Source: an uncultured Eubacteriales bacterium (GTDB taxonomy: Bacteria; Bacillota; Clostridia; UMGS1810). Taken from it: 12,828 nucleotides of DNA. The notes beneath the pieces are model-generated. The model searched no databases, had not been told where the DNA came from, and was given only the letters and a program-made list of their open reading frames with translations. The number at the start of each line of letters is the position of its first letter. The first letter of the stretch is position 1. The translations under genes and the position numbers were made by a program. Positions 7,394 to 12,828 of this stretch are shown here, piece after piece. Location of the stretch: assembly GCA_902493665.1 (NCBI GenBank), contig CABUQL010000017.1:1-12828 (forward strand), in the 5' to 3' direction.

Positions 7394-8245
7394 TCAAATA
7401 AACATTGTGCCGATACCTGCATCGGTAAGCACTTCAATTAAAATGGAGTGGGGGATTCTGCCGTCGATTATAAATACTTTTTTAACGCCTTGTCTTATTG
7501 CTTCTATGCAGCATTCGATTTTCGGAGTCATACCTCCCGATATAATTCCCTGGCTTATAAGTTCGGGAGCCTCGCTTACATGAACGCAGTCTATAAGCGA
7601 ATCCTCATCGTCTTTGTCACGCAAAAGACCTTTAATATCCGTCATCGATATAAAACTTTCAGCTTTTAAAACCCCTGCAATTTTTGATGCCGCAGTGTCT
7701 GCATTTATATTGTAAATATTGCCTTCGTCGTCGCAGCCTACTGTTGAAATAACGGGAATATAGCCCTTTTCCAAAACGTCTAAAATCGGCTGAGGATTAA
7801 TATCGGTGATTTTTCCGACAAACCCGTGAACATCATCGAGTTTTTCGGCTTTTATAAGATGACCGTCCGTTCCGCAAAGACCGATTGCCTTTCCGCCCGT
7901 GTTTTCAATTAGGTTTACAAGACCTTTGTTGATTTTTCCCGACAAAACCATTTGAACAAGTTCAACCGATTCTTTGTCCGTAACCCTGAGGCCGTCTATA
8001 AATTCGCTTTTTTTGCCGACTTTTTTCAGCATATCCGATATTTCGGGTCCGCCGCCGTGGATTAAAACAACCTTAACGCCGATAAGTGACAAAAGCACAA
8101 TGTCGCCCATAACGGCTTTTTTTAAATCGTCGTTTTGCATTGCGTTTCCGCCGTATTTGACAACAAGGATTTTATTGTTGTATTTTTGAATGTAGGGCAG
8201 TGCCTCAATAAGGATTTTTGCCCTGTCGGTATTTGAAATATTCAT
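7394..8245 (-). CDS. argB: Acetylglutamate kinase
   Basis: ArgB phosphorylates N-acetylglutamate, the second step of ornithine synthesis. The amino-acid kinase fold is marked by Lys30 in VVKYGGNAM, the GGGP loop at 64-67, GLCGTDG at 122-128, NADTAA at 181-186 and Lys242 in GGMTPKI. I start at the ATG at 8245 (283 residues, MNISNTDRAKILIEALPYIQ...), which has AAGGGG about 11 bases upstream; an ATG at 8266 would add seven residues with a weaker site. The roughly 22-residue helix before the first kinase strand is the extension known in arginine-inhibited kinases of the cyclic pathway and absent from the shorter, insensitive E. coli enzyme. Feedback inhibition by arginine is therefore likely, which fits the presence of ArgJ next door. 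Confidence 0.96.
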   Translation of the reverse strand: MNISNTDRAKILIEALPYIQKYNNKILVVKYGGNAMQNDDLKKAVMGDIVLLSLIGVKVVLIHGGGPEISDMLKKVGKKSEFIDGLRVTDKESVELVQMVLSGKINKGLVNLIENTGGKAIGLCGTDGHLIKAEKLDDVHGFVGKITDINPQPILDVLEKGYIPVISTVGCDDEGNIYNINADTAASKIAGVLKAESFISMTDIKGLLRDKDDEDSLIDCVHVSEAPELISQGIISGGMTPKIECCIEAIRQGVKKVFIIDGRIPHSILIEVLTDAGIGTMFI

Positions 8246-8290
8246 TTTAAAAAGATCCCCTTGCATTTCTTTATTTGTCTTAAATTTTAA

Positions 8291-9508
8291 TCACGTTCTG
8301 TAGTCGCCGTTAATTTTAACGTAATCGTATGTTAAATCACATCCAAATGCAGTTGCGCTTGATTTTCCGTCGCCGAGACCTACAATTATTTTAATTTCAT
8401 CGTCGGATAAAACCTTTTTTGCGTTGTCTTCGCTAAAATCTATTCCCGCACCGCCTTTGCAAACGAAAACCATACCTTTTTTCGAAGCAAATGCAACATC
8501 GATTTTTGTAACATCCGTTTCGGCGCCGCTGTAACCTATGGCACAAAGAACACGCCCCCAGTTAGCGTCGGAACCGAACATTGCCGTTTTTACAAGAGGT
8601 GATTTTATAACGCTTTTGGCAATAAGCTTTGCGTCCTTTTCGCTTTTTGCACCTCTGACGCTGCATTCTATAAGCTTTGTTGCGCCTTCGCCGTCTTTTG
8701 CAATACATCTGCAAAGTGTGCCCGTCACAAGCGAAAGAGCTTTTTTGAATATGTCAAAATCTTCGCCTTCGGCTGAAATTTCACTGTTTTCCGCTTTGCC
8801 GTTTGCAAGCACGCTTACCATATCGTTTGTAGATGTATCGCCGTCAACGCTTATCATATTAAACGAGTTTTCAACGTCGCTCTTTAGTGCTTTGTTAAGC
8901 ATTTCGGGTGTGATTTTAACGTCGGTTGTAACAAATACGAGCATTGTCGCCATGTTGGGATGAATCATTCCCGAACCCTTTGCAATGCCGCCGATATGGC
9001 ATGTTTTTCCGTCAATTTCAAAGGAGTATGCAATTTCTTTTTTCTTAGTGTCGGTAGTCATAATGCCTTCTGCAGCCGATGTGCTTCCGTTTTCGGAAAG
9101 CGTTTTGCAAAGAACGTTCATAGCACCTGCGATAGGGTCGATCAAAAGAGGCTGACCTATAACACCTGTAGATGCCACAATAACATCTTTTTCGTCTATA
9201 TCGAGATGTTTTTTTACAAGCGCGCACATACCTTCTGCAATTTCAATGCCGTTAGCATTGCAGGTGTTTGCGTTTCCGCTGTTGCAGATTATCGCCCTTG
9301 CATATCCGTTTTTAACATTTTCTTTTGTAACAAAAATAGGAGCGCCCTTTACAAGATTTGTTGTATATACACAGGCGGCAGACGCCAAAGTATCGCTTAC
9401 TATAAGCGATAAATCTTTTTTATCTTTGTTTTTTCTTATGCCGGCATGAACGCCCGATGCTTTAAATCCTTTTGCCGCGCACACACCGCCTTCGGTTTTC
9501 TTAAACAT
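8291..9508 (-). CDS. argJ: Glutamate N-acetyltransferase / ornithine acetyltransferase, ArgJ family
   Basis: ArgJ recycles the acetyl group from N-acetylornithine to glutamate; bifunctional forms also use acetyl-CoA. No argA or argE is in the window, and ArgJ makes both unnecessary for the cyclic route. The 405-residue protein shows the ArgJ self-cleavage site KGSGMIHPNMATML: the precursor is cut before Thr188, which becomes the nucleophile of the beta chain. Other family marks are CNSGNANTCNA near 75-85, VIVASTGVIG with the oxyanion-hole residues around 109-118, and GSDANWGRVLCAIGYSG. The ATG at 9508 is preferred because TGGAGA lies about 6 bases upstream, whereas the in-frame ATG at 9520 has its purine run directly against it. 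It begins the second block of the operon, after a hairpin-rich gap. Confidence 0.96.
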   Translation of the reverse strand: MFKKTEGGVCAAKGFKASGVHAGIRKNKDKKDLSLIVSDTLASAACVYTTNLVKGAPIFVTKENVKNGYARAIICNSGNANTCNANGIEIAEGMCALVKKHLDIDEKDVIVASTGVIGQPLLIDPIAGAMNVLCKTLSENGSTSAAEGIMTTDTKKKEIAYSFEIDGKTCHIGGIAKGSGMIHPNMATMLVFVTTDVKITPEMLNKALKSDVENSFNMISVDGDTSTNDMVSVLANGKAENSEISAEGEDFDIFKKALSLVTGTLCRCIAKDGEGATKLIECSVRGAKSEKDAKLIAKSVIKSPLVKTAMFGSDANWGRVLCAIGYSGAETDVTKIDVAFASKKGMVFVCKGGAGIDFSEDNAKKVLSDDEIKIIVGLGDGKSSATAFGCDLTYDYVKINGDYRT

Positions 9509-9563
9509 ATAAATCTCCATTCCGCCCGCCTATTTTTGAATTTAAGTTTTTAATGATTTTTCT

Positions 9564-9597
9564 AAAAAACACAAAGCCTGATTTTAAAAATCAGCTT
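9564..9597 (-). terminator. Terminator-like hairpin before argJ
   Basis: Arms 9574-9584 and 9588-9597 pair (AAGC(C)TGATTT with AAATCAGCTT, one bulged base), and on the minus strand the stem is followed by a run of six U within the next ten bases (complement of 9564-9569). It ends about 55 bases before the argJ start. It could end transcripts coming from argC or act as an attenuator in an argJ leader. The stem is AU-rich, so its strength is uncertain. Confidence 0.5.
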
Positions 9598-9601
9598 ATT
9601 T

Positions 9602-9630
9602 AAGTTCGCATTGCGGACCGATACGAACTT
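9602..9630 (-). other. Leader hairpin between argC and argJ
   Basis: A perfect 7-bp stem (9602-9608 with 9624-9630, AAGTTCG against CGAACTT) encloses a 15-base GC-richer loop in an otherwise AT-rich gap. It has no U-tract and so is not a terminator. It sits immediately upstream of the terminator-like hairpin in the direction of transcription. I see no T-box motif and no known riboswitch core. Function unknown. Confidence 0.4.
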
Positions 9631-9644
9631 TATTTATGTAGCAT

Positions 9645-9674
9645 AAAATTCGGATTCTTCTGAATCCGAATTTT
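9645..9674. terminator. Perfect 13-bp hairpin at the end of argC
   Basis: AAAATTCGGATTC (9645-9657) pairs perfectly with 9662-9674 around a TTCT loop, directly after the argC stop codon. On the minus strand only four U follow, as part of the stem, so termination would be weak. On the plus strand a run of seven T follows, but no gene reads that way. It is more likely a partial terminator or an RNA 3'-end stabiliser for argG-argC transcripts. Confidence 0.55.
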
Positions 9675-9675
9675 T

Positions 9676-10620
9676 TTAATATACAAGACCTTTTGTTTCA
9701 TTGGTGCCGAGCATTATGTTCATACACTGAACCGCTGCACCCGATGAACCTTTTCCGAGATTGTCAAATCTTGAAATTATAATTGTCTGCTCACTGTGAC
9801 CGTAAACAAAAATTTCAAGATTATCTTTGCCGCTTAAAGTGTTTGATGCAACAAAGCCGTCGGGAGTCATTTCGTTATATGAATGAACCTTTATAAGAGG
9901 TTTGTCTTCGTAAAACTCTTTAAGCATTTCGCATATTTTTTCGCCGGATTTAATATTTAAAAGTCTGTTTACAAGCGGAACGGTAACAACCATACCGCTG
10001 TAAAAATCAGAAACAATAGGATTGAAAACCGGCGGAAAGCAGATGCCGGATATTTTAGTCATTTCCTTTAAATGCTTGTGCATAAGCGTAACAGCGTATT
10101 GTCTGGGACTTTTGTATTCTTCGGGGCGGTTTTCGTCTTCATATGCGTTGATCATCTTTTTGCCGCCGCCGCTGTAGCCTGTAACCGAATGGCATGAAAA
10201 CGGATAATCAGCGTCTGCAATTTTAAGCTTTACAAGCGGATTTGCAATTGAAATAAACCCCGTTGCATGGCAGCCCGGAACGGCAACTCTGTTTGAAGTT
10301 TTGATTTTTTCTTTAAAATCATCTCCGAGCTCGCTAAAGCCGTATGCCCAATCGGGATTAACCCTGTGAGCCGTTGATGTGTCTATAATTTTTGCATTTT
10401 TATCGGCAAGGACGCATATTTCTTTTGATGCGTCATCGGGAAGGCAAAGAAAGGAAACATCGGATGTGTTTATAAGATGAAGTCTTTCGTTTATGTCCTT
10501 TCTTTTATCCTCCGAAATTTTTATTATTTCAATGTCATCTCTTTTTTCAAGACGGTCAAATATTTTAAGACCTGTTGTGCCGTTTTTGCCGTCGACAAAA
10601 ACCTTGTATTTTTCACTCAT
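9676..10620 (-). CDS. argC: N-acetyl-gamma-glutamyl-phosphate reductase, short (uncommon) form
   Basis: ArgC reduces N-acetylglutamyl phosphate with NADPH to the semialdehyde, the step between ArgB and ArgD. At 314 residues it belongs to the shorter form of the family found for example in Rhizobium, not to the roughly 340-residue form of Bacillus and E. coli. Seen in it: the nucleotide-binding start VFVDGKNGTTGL (7-18), CLPDDASKE (59-67), DTSTAHR (80-86), the catalytic Cys117 in VAVPGCHATG, a conserved HKHLKEM stretch at 181-187 and the C-terminal LGKGSSGAAVQ. The ATG has only a weak GGA site about 9 bases upstream. It follows argG by 25 bases, so the two are almost certainly co-transcribed. 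The hairpin directly after its stop may reduce read-through into argJ. Confidence 0.95.
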   Translation of the reverse strand: MSEKYKVFVDGKNGTTGLKIFDRLEKRDDIEIIKISEDKRKDINERLHLINTSDVSFLCLPDDASKEICVLADKNAKIIDTSTAHRVNPDWAYGFSELGDDFKEKIKTSNRVAVPGCHATGFISIANPLVKLKIADADYPFSCHSVTGYSGGGKKMINAYEDENRPEEYKSPRQYAVTLMHKHLKEMTKISGICFPPVFNPIVSDFYSGMVVTVPLVNRLLNIKSGEKICEMLKEFYEDKPLIKVHSYNEMTPDGFVASNTLSGKDNLEIFVYGHSEQTIIISRFDNLGKGSSGAAVQCMNIMLGTNETKGLVY

Positions 10621-10645
10621 TTTAAGAATTCCAATCTGATTAATC

Positions 10646-11884
10646 TTAGTCGTTTATATATGCGTTTTCACGTCCTGCTTTTTTGTCAAGCTTTGCTTTC
10701 TCGGCAATCGGAAGACCGAAAAGATTAATAAATCCTTGTGAATCAGCCTGGTTGTAATCTTCGTCCTCGCCGAATGAAGCGGTTACTTCGTCATAAAGAG
10801 TGTAGGGGCTTGTAACGCCTGCATTTATAATGTTTCCTTTGTATAATTTAAGTTTAACGTCGCCCGTAACGGTTTTCTGTGTTTCGTCAACAAAAGCGCC
10901 TATTGCTTTGCGAAGCGGTGTAAACCACTGACCGTTGTAAACGATGTCAGCCATTTTCTGAGAAACAATTGCTTTAAAATGAGATGTTTCTTTGTCAAGG
11001 CAAAGTGTTTCCAAAACTTCGTGAGCGTGATAGAGTATAGTTCCGCCCGGTGTTTCATAAACGCCGCGGCTCTTCATTCCTACAAGACGGTTTTCAACAA
11101 CATCGAAAATACCGATTCCGTTTTTGCCGCCTATTTCGTTAAGTTTTTCAACCATTGAAACTGCGTCAACTTCTTTTCCGTCAAGTTTTACGGGGATACC
11201 TTTTTCAAATGAAATTGTAACGTAAGTGGGAACGTCGGGAGCTTTTTCGGGTGACACTCCGAGTTCAAGAATTTTATCAAACATCGGCTCGTTATTCGGG
11301 TCTTCAAGGTCAAGACCTTCATGCGACAAATGCCAGAGGTTTTTATCTTTCGAATAATTTGTTTCACGTGTTATTTTAAGAGGAATGTTGTGAGCTTCAG
11401 CATAGTCGATTTCATCATCACGTGATTTTAAATCCCATGTACGCCAGGGAGCGATTATGTCAAGTTCCGGAGCAAATGCCTTAATTGCAAGCTCAAAACG
11501 AACCTGGTCGTTTCCTTTTCCCGTGCAGCCGTGGCAAATAGCTTCGGCGCCTTCTTTTTTTGCAATTTCAACAAGACGTTTTGCAATCAAAGGACGTGCA
11601 AATGATGTTCCGAGAAGATATCCTTCGTATTTTGCACCGGCTTTAAGTGTGGGCCATATGTAATCTTCAACAAATTCTTTTTTGAGGTCTTCAATGTAAA
11701 GTTTTGATGCACCTGTTTTAATAGCTTTTTCGTTAAGACCTTCAAGCTCCGATTTCTGACCGACATCGGCAGCAACGGCAACAACTTCGCAATTGTCGTA
11801 ATTTTCTTTGAGCCACGGAATAATAATTGAAGTGTCAAGTCCGCCCGAGTATGCTAAAACAACTTTTTTGTAACTTTTTTTCAT
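10646..11884 (-). CDS. argG: Argininosuccinate synthase
   Basis: ArgG joins citrulline and aspartate with ATP to give argininosuccinate, the penultimate step of arginine synthesis. The 412-residue protein (MKKSYKKVVLAYSGGLDTS...) has the N-type ATP-pyrophosphatase loop SGGLDTS at 13-19, the CHGCTGKGNDQVRFE stretch that binds citrulline and aspartate, and family-typical AYSGG and WHLSHEG segments. Length fits the roughly 400-residue Bacillus-type enzyme. The frame is open for 20 further codons upstream to a GTG, but the ATG at 11884 is preferred because AAAGG lies about 10 bases before it and the family starts here. It is the first gene after the regulated promoter and carries a leader of about 140 bases. 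argH, its usual neighbour, is not in the window. Confidence 0.97.
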   Translation of the reverse strand: MKKSYKKVVLAYSGGLDTSIIIPWLKENYDNCEVVAVAADVGQKSELEGLNEKAIKTGASKLYIEDLKKEFVEDYIWPTLKAGAKYEGYLLGTSFARPLIAKRLVEIAKKEGAEAICHGCTGKGNDQVRFELAIKAFAPELDIIAPWRTWDLKSRDDEIDYAEAHNIPLKITRETNYSKDKNLWHLSHEGLDLEDPNNEPMFDKILELGVSPEKAPDVPTYVTISFEKGIPVKLDGKEVDAVSMVEKLNEIGGKNGIGIFDVVENRLVGMKSRGVYETPGGTILYHAHEVLETLCLDKETSHFKAIVSQKMADIVYNGQWFTPLRKAIGAFVDETQKTVTGDVKLKLYKGNIINAGVTSPYTLYDEVTASFGEDEDYNQADSQGFINLFGLPIAEKAKLDKKAGRENAYIND

Positions 11885-12028
11885 ATTAATCGAACCTTTC
11901 TGTCTTAAATTTCGGAGCAATTTGTATAAAATGTTTTTATGCACTTAATTATGCATTTTTATGCATTTTTAGAAAACTCATTTGCAAATTAATAAACATA
12001 ACCAAATGCAACTGCTCATCTTTAACTT
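11885..12028 (-). other. argG 5' leader (untranslated)
   Basis: About 144 bases separate the predicted transcription start from the argG ATG. The stretch is very AT-rich and contains one perfect ARG box, further TGCAT half-sites and the argG ribosome binding site (AAAGG). A weak CATTTG/CAAATG pairing is possible, but I see no terminator, T-box or riboswitch core. Regulation here looks DNA-based through ArgR, not RNA-based. Confidence 0.5.
11950..11967. promoter_or_regulatory. ARG box (ArgR operator), downstream site
   Basis: TGCAT-TTTT-ATGCA is a perfect palindrome, and the 18-bp window matches the ARG box consensus WNTGNATWWWWATNCANW at every defined position. It lies roughly 62-79 bases after the predicted transcription start. 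Another TGCAT half-site follows at about 11938-11942 on the minus strand. ArgR hexamers with bound arginine recognise such sites, usually in pairs. Confidence 0.8.
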
Positions 12029-12045
12029 GTTGTAATTATACAACA
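12028..12045. repeat. Inverted repeat covering the argG -10 box
   Basis: TGTTGTA-N4-TACAACA is a perfect 7-bp inverted repeat that includes the whole -10 hexamer and reaches the predicted transcription start. It does not fit the ARG box consensus. It may be an operator for another regulator or may arise by chance around a TATAAT box. Confidence 0.45.
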
Positions 12046-12063
12046 CAAAAACGCAAATGTCAA
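12035..12063 (-). promoter_or_regulatory. Promoter of the arginine operon (argG)
   Basis: On the minus strand TTGACA (complement of 12058-12063) and TATAAT (complement of 12035-12040) are separated by exactly 17 bases, a complete match to the sigma-A/sigma-70 consensus. The expected start is near 12028. A promoter this strong needs repression, and ARG boxes flank it on both sides. It probably drives argG-argC and, by read-through, the genes to carB. Confidence 0.88.
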
Positions 12064-12069
12064 TAGAAA

Positions 12070-12087
12070 AATGCATAAATATTCAAA
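12070..12087. promoter_or_regulatory. ARG box (ArgR operator), upstream site
   Basis: TGCAT-AAAT-ATTCA with its flanks matches all defined positions of the ARG box consensus WNTGNATWWWWATNCANW. It sits six bases upstream of the -35 hexamer, about -42 to -59 from the start. Centre-to-centre distance to the downstream ARG box is 120 bp, which would allow a loop across the promoter. More degenerate TGCAT half-sites lie at 12100-12114. Confidence 0.8.
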
Positions 12088-12211
12088 AAATATTTAATTT
12101 ATGCAAATATGCACTAAAATATAATAAAAATATACAAATTTTTATACTTTTTGTGTAAAGGAATTTTTTAAATGACGCTTTCGTATGAAAACTGTATTAA
12201 AATGATTAAAC

Positions 12212-12246
12212 ACAAAAAAACACACCGCATAAAAAATACGGTGCGT
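12212..12246 (-). terminator. Intrinsic terminator after aspS
   Basis: CACCGCAT (12223-12230) pairs with ATACGGTG (12236-12243), eight pairs including one G-U, around a 5-base loop. On the minus strand the stem is followed by seven U (complement of 12214-12220) and then UGUGUUU. It ends the tRNA synthetase transcript about 40 bases after its stop and isolates it from the argG promoter. Confidence 0.8.
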
Positions 12247-12282
12247 TTGCATAAAAAGTATTGTTTTGAATATTTTTCGTTT

Positions 12283-12828
12283 TTACGGACGGAGTCTGTC
12301 ACGGTCTCTCGGAAATGCCGTTGCTTCTCTTATGTTGTCAAGATTCATAAGTTTCTGAACGATTCTTTCAAGTCCGAGTCCGAATCCGCCGTGCGGAGGA
12401 AGTGCAAACTTATGCATCGTAAGATAATCTTCAAAATCGGAAATCTCCATTCCTCTTTCTTTCATTTTTGCAACCTGATCGTCGTAGTTGTGTATACGCT
12501 GTCCGCCAGTTGTAACTTCAAGACCGTATAAAAGCATATCGTAGCTTAATGTGTATCTCTTGTTTTCAGGGTCGTCCATAGCGTAAAACGGACGTTTTTT
12601 TGCAGGGTAGTGCGTAATAAACACAATCGGTGCGTCATATTCTTTAAGAAAATATTCGCCTATCCATTTTTCTTCATCAGGCTCAAGATCCGCAGGATTT
12701 AAAACTTCTTTTTTATGCGCTTTTGCATAAAGTTCTTTTACTTCCGAAAACTTGATTTTCGGGAAAACTTTAAGCTCGGGAAGTCTTTTGCCTTTGCCCA
12801 AAACAATGTCAAGTTCGTTTTGATATTC
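12283..12828 (-). CDS. aspS: Aspartyl-tRNA synthetase, archaeal type (C-terminal part)
   Basis: The frame enters from the right edge without a start and supplies the last 181 residues of a class II tRNA synthetase. It shows the catalytic-core segments FITHYPAKKRPFYAM, the LEVTTGGQRIHNYD stretch, motif 3 as GFGLGLERIV and the C-terminal NIREATAFPRDRDRLRP. That ending (FPRD-x-x-RL-x-P) and GGQRIH are typical of the archaeal-type AspRS and differ from bacterial AsnRS, which usually ends near FPRTP. In Clostridia this type is often non-discriminating, charging both tRNA(Asp) and tRNA(Asn) with aspartate for later amidation by GatCAB; that is inference here because the anticodon-binding domain is outside the window. 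AsnRS is the main alternative. Its own terminator separates it from argG. Confidence 0.8.
   Translation of the reverse strand, partial: EYQNELDIVLGKGKRLPELKVFPKIKFSEVKELYAKAHKKEVLNPADLEPDEEKWIGEYFLKEYDAPIVFITHYPAKKRPFYAMDDPENKRYTLSYDMLLYGLEVTTGGQRIHNYDDQVAKMKERGMEISDFEDYLTMHKFALPPHGGFGLGLERIVQKLMNLDNIREATAFPRDRDRLRP

Noticed and set aside
289..9449. Many plus-strand frames of 60-175 codons opposite the arginine genes
   Set aside because: All lie antisense to conserved enzymes, have biased composition and no recognisable motifs; they are shadows of the real genes.
9509..9675. T-box or arginine-related riboswitch in the argC-argJ gap
   Set aside because: The T-box core (AGGGTGGNACCGCG) and specifier-loop features are not visible, and I recognise no known riboswitch core; only generic hairpins remain.
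11885..11944. Twenty-codon upstream extension of argG from a GTG
   Set aside because: No ribosome binding site precedes the GTG, the residues do not belong to the family, and the ATG at 11884 has AAAGG at proper distance.
12091..12121. Additional ARG boxes among the TGCAT repeats upstream of argG
   Set aside because: Only single half-sites match; the opposite half or the spacing fails the consensus, so only the two full matches are annotated.
12121..12165. Second promoter farther upstream of argG (TTTACA followed by TATATT)
   Set aside because: The spacing would be about 19 bases and the surrounding DNA is so AT-rich that such matches are expected by chance; the promoter at 12035-12063 is far better.
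12172..12531. Plus-strand frame of 119 codons with an AAAGGA site 8 bases before its ATG
   Set aside because: It runs through the aspS terminator and then antisense to the conserved aspS coding sequence; the protein is Lys/Arg/Phe/Cys-rich with no recognisable domain. The ribosome-site-like stretch is likely chance in AT-rich DNA.
1..12828. CRISPR array, tRNA or rRNA genes, insertion sequences
   Set aside because: No regularly spaced direct repeats, cloverleaf-like sequences, rRNA segments or transposase frames were seen on either strand.

Overview
The window is a compact arginine-biosynthesis locus read entirely on the minus strand, in an AT-rich genome with Firmicutes-type signals: strong GGAGG/GAGGTG ribosome binding sites, some TTG starts, sigma-A promoters, ArgR-type ARG boxes and an archaeal-type AspRS. 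The gene order and protein types suggest an anaerobic Clostridia-like member of the Bacillota. I cannot name a species from the sequence alone.

Layout from the right edge (upstream) to the left (downstream): (1) 12283-12828, the C-terminal part of an archaeal-type aspartyl-tRNA synthetase, closed by an intrinsic terminator. (2) 11885-12210, the control region for the arginine genes, with a promoter matching TTGACA-N17-TATAAT exactly and flanked by two perfect ARG boxes about 120 bp apart. (3) argG and argC. (4) A 167-base gap with three RNA hairpins, one of them terminator-like. (5) argJ, argB, argD, argF, carA and carB, very tightly packed (argD/argF overlap, gaps of 2 and 1 bases further on). 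(6) A strong terminator after carB. (7) At the left edge, the promoter, operator and first 13 codons of what looks like a BlaI/MecI-type repressor.

Together the genes encode the cyclic acetyl pathway from glutamate to ornithine (ArgJ, ArgB, ArgC, ArgD), carbamoyl phosphate synthesis (CarA, CarB), citrulline formation (ArgF) and argininosuccinate formation (ArgG). ArgH, the last enzyme, is not in the window.

The most unusual element is the last gene. Its single uninterrupted 1335-residue reading frame joins a full-length carbamoyl-phosphate synthase large subunit (about residues 1-1052) to a full-length diaminopimelate epimerase (DapF)-like domain (about 1057-1335) through a four-residue linker. 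The DapF-like domain keeps most family motifs but has Ala where the first catalytic Cys belongs and Asp where a substrate-binding Asn is expected. The allosteric domain of the CarB half has also lost most residues of the UMP/IMP site known from E. coli. Whether the fusion is a lineage trait or unique, and whether the DapF-like part is an active epimerase, cannot be decided from this sequence alone.
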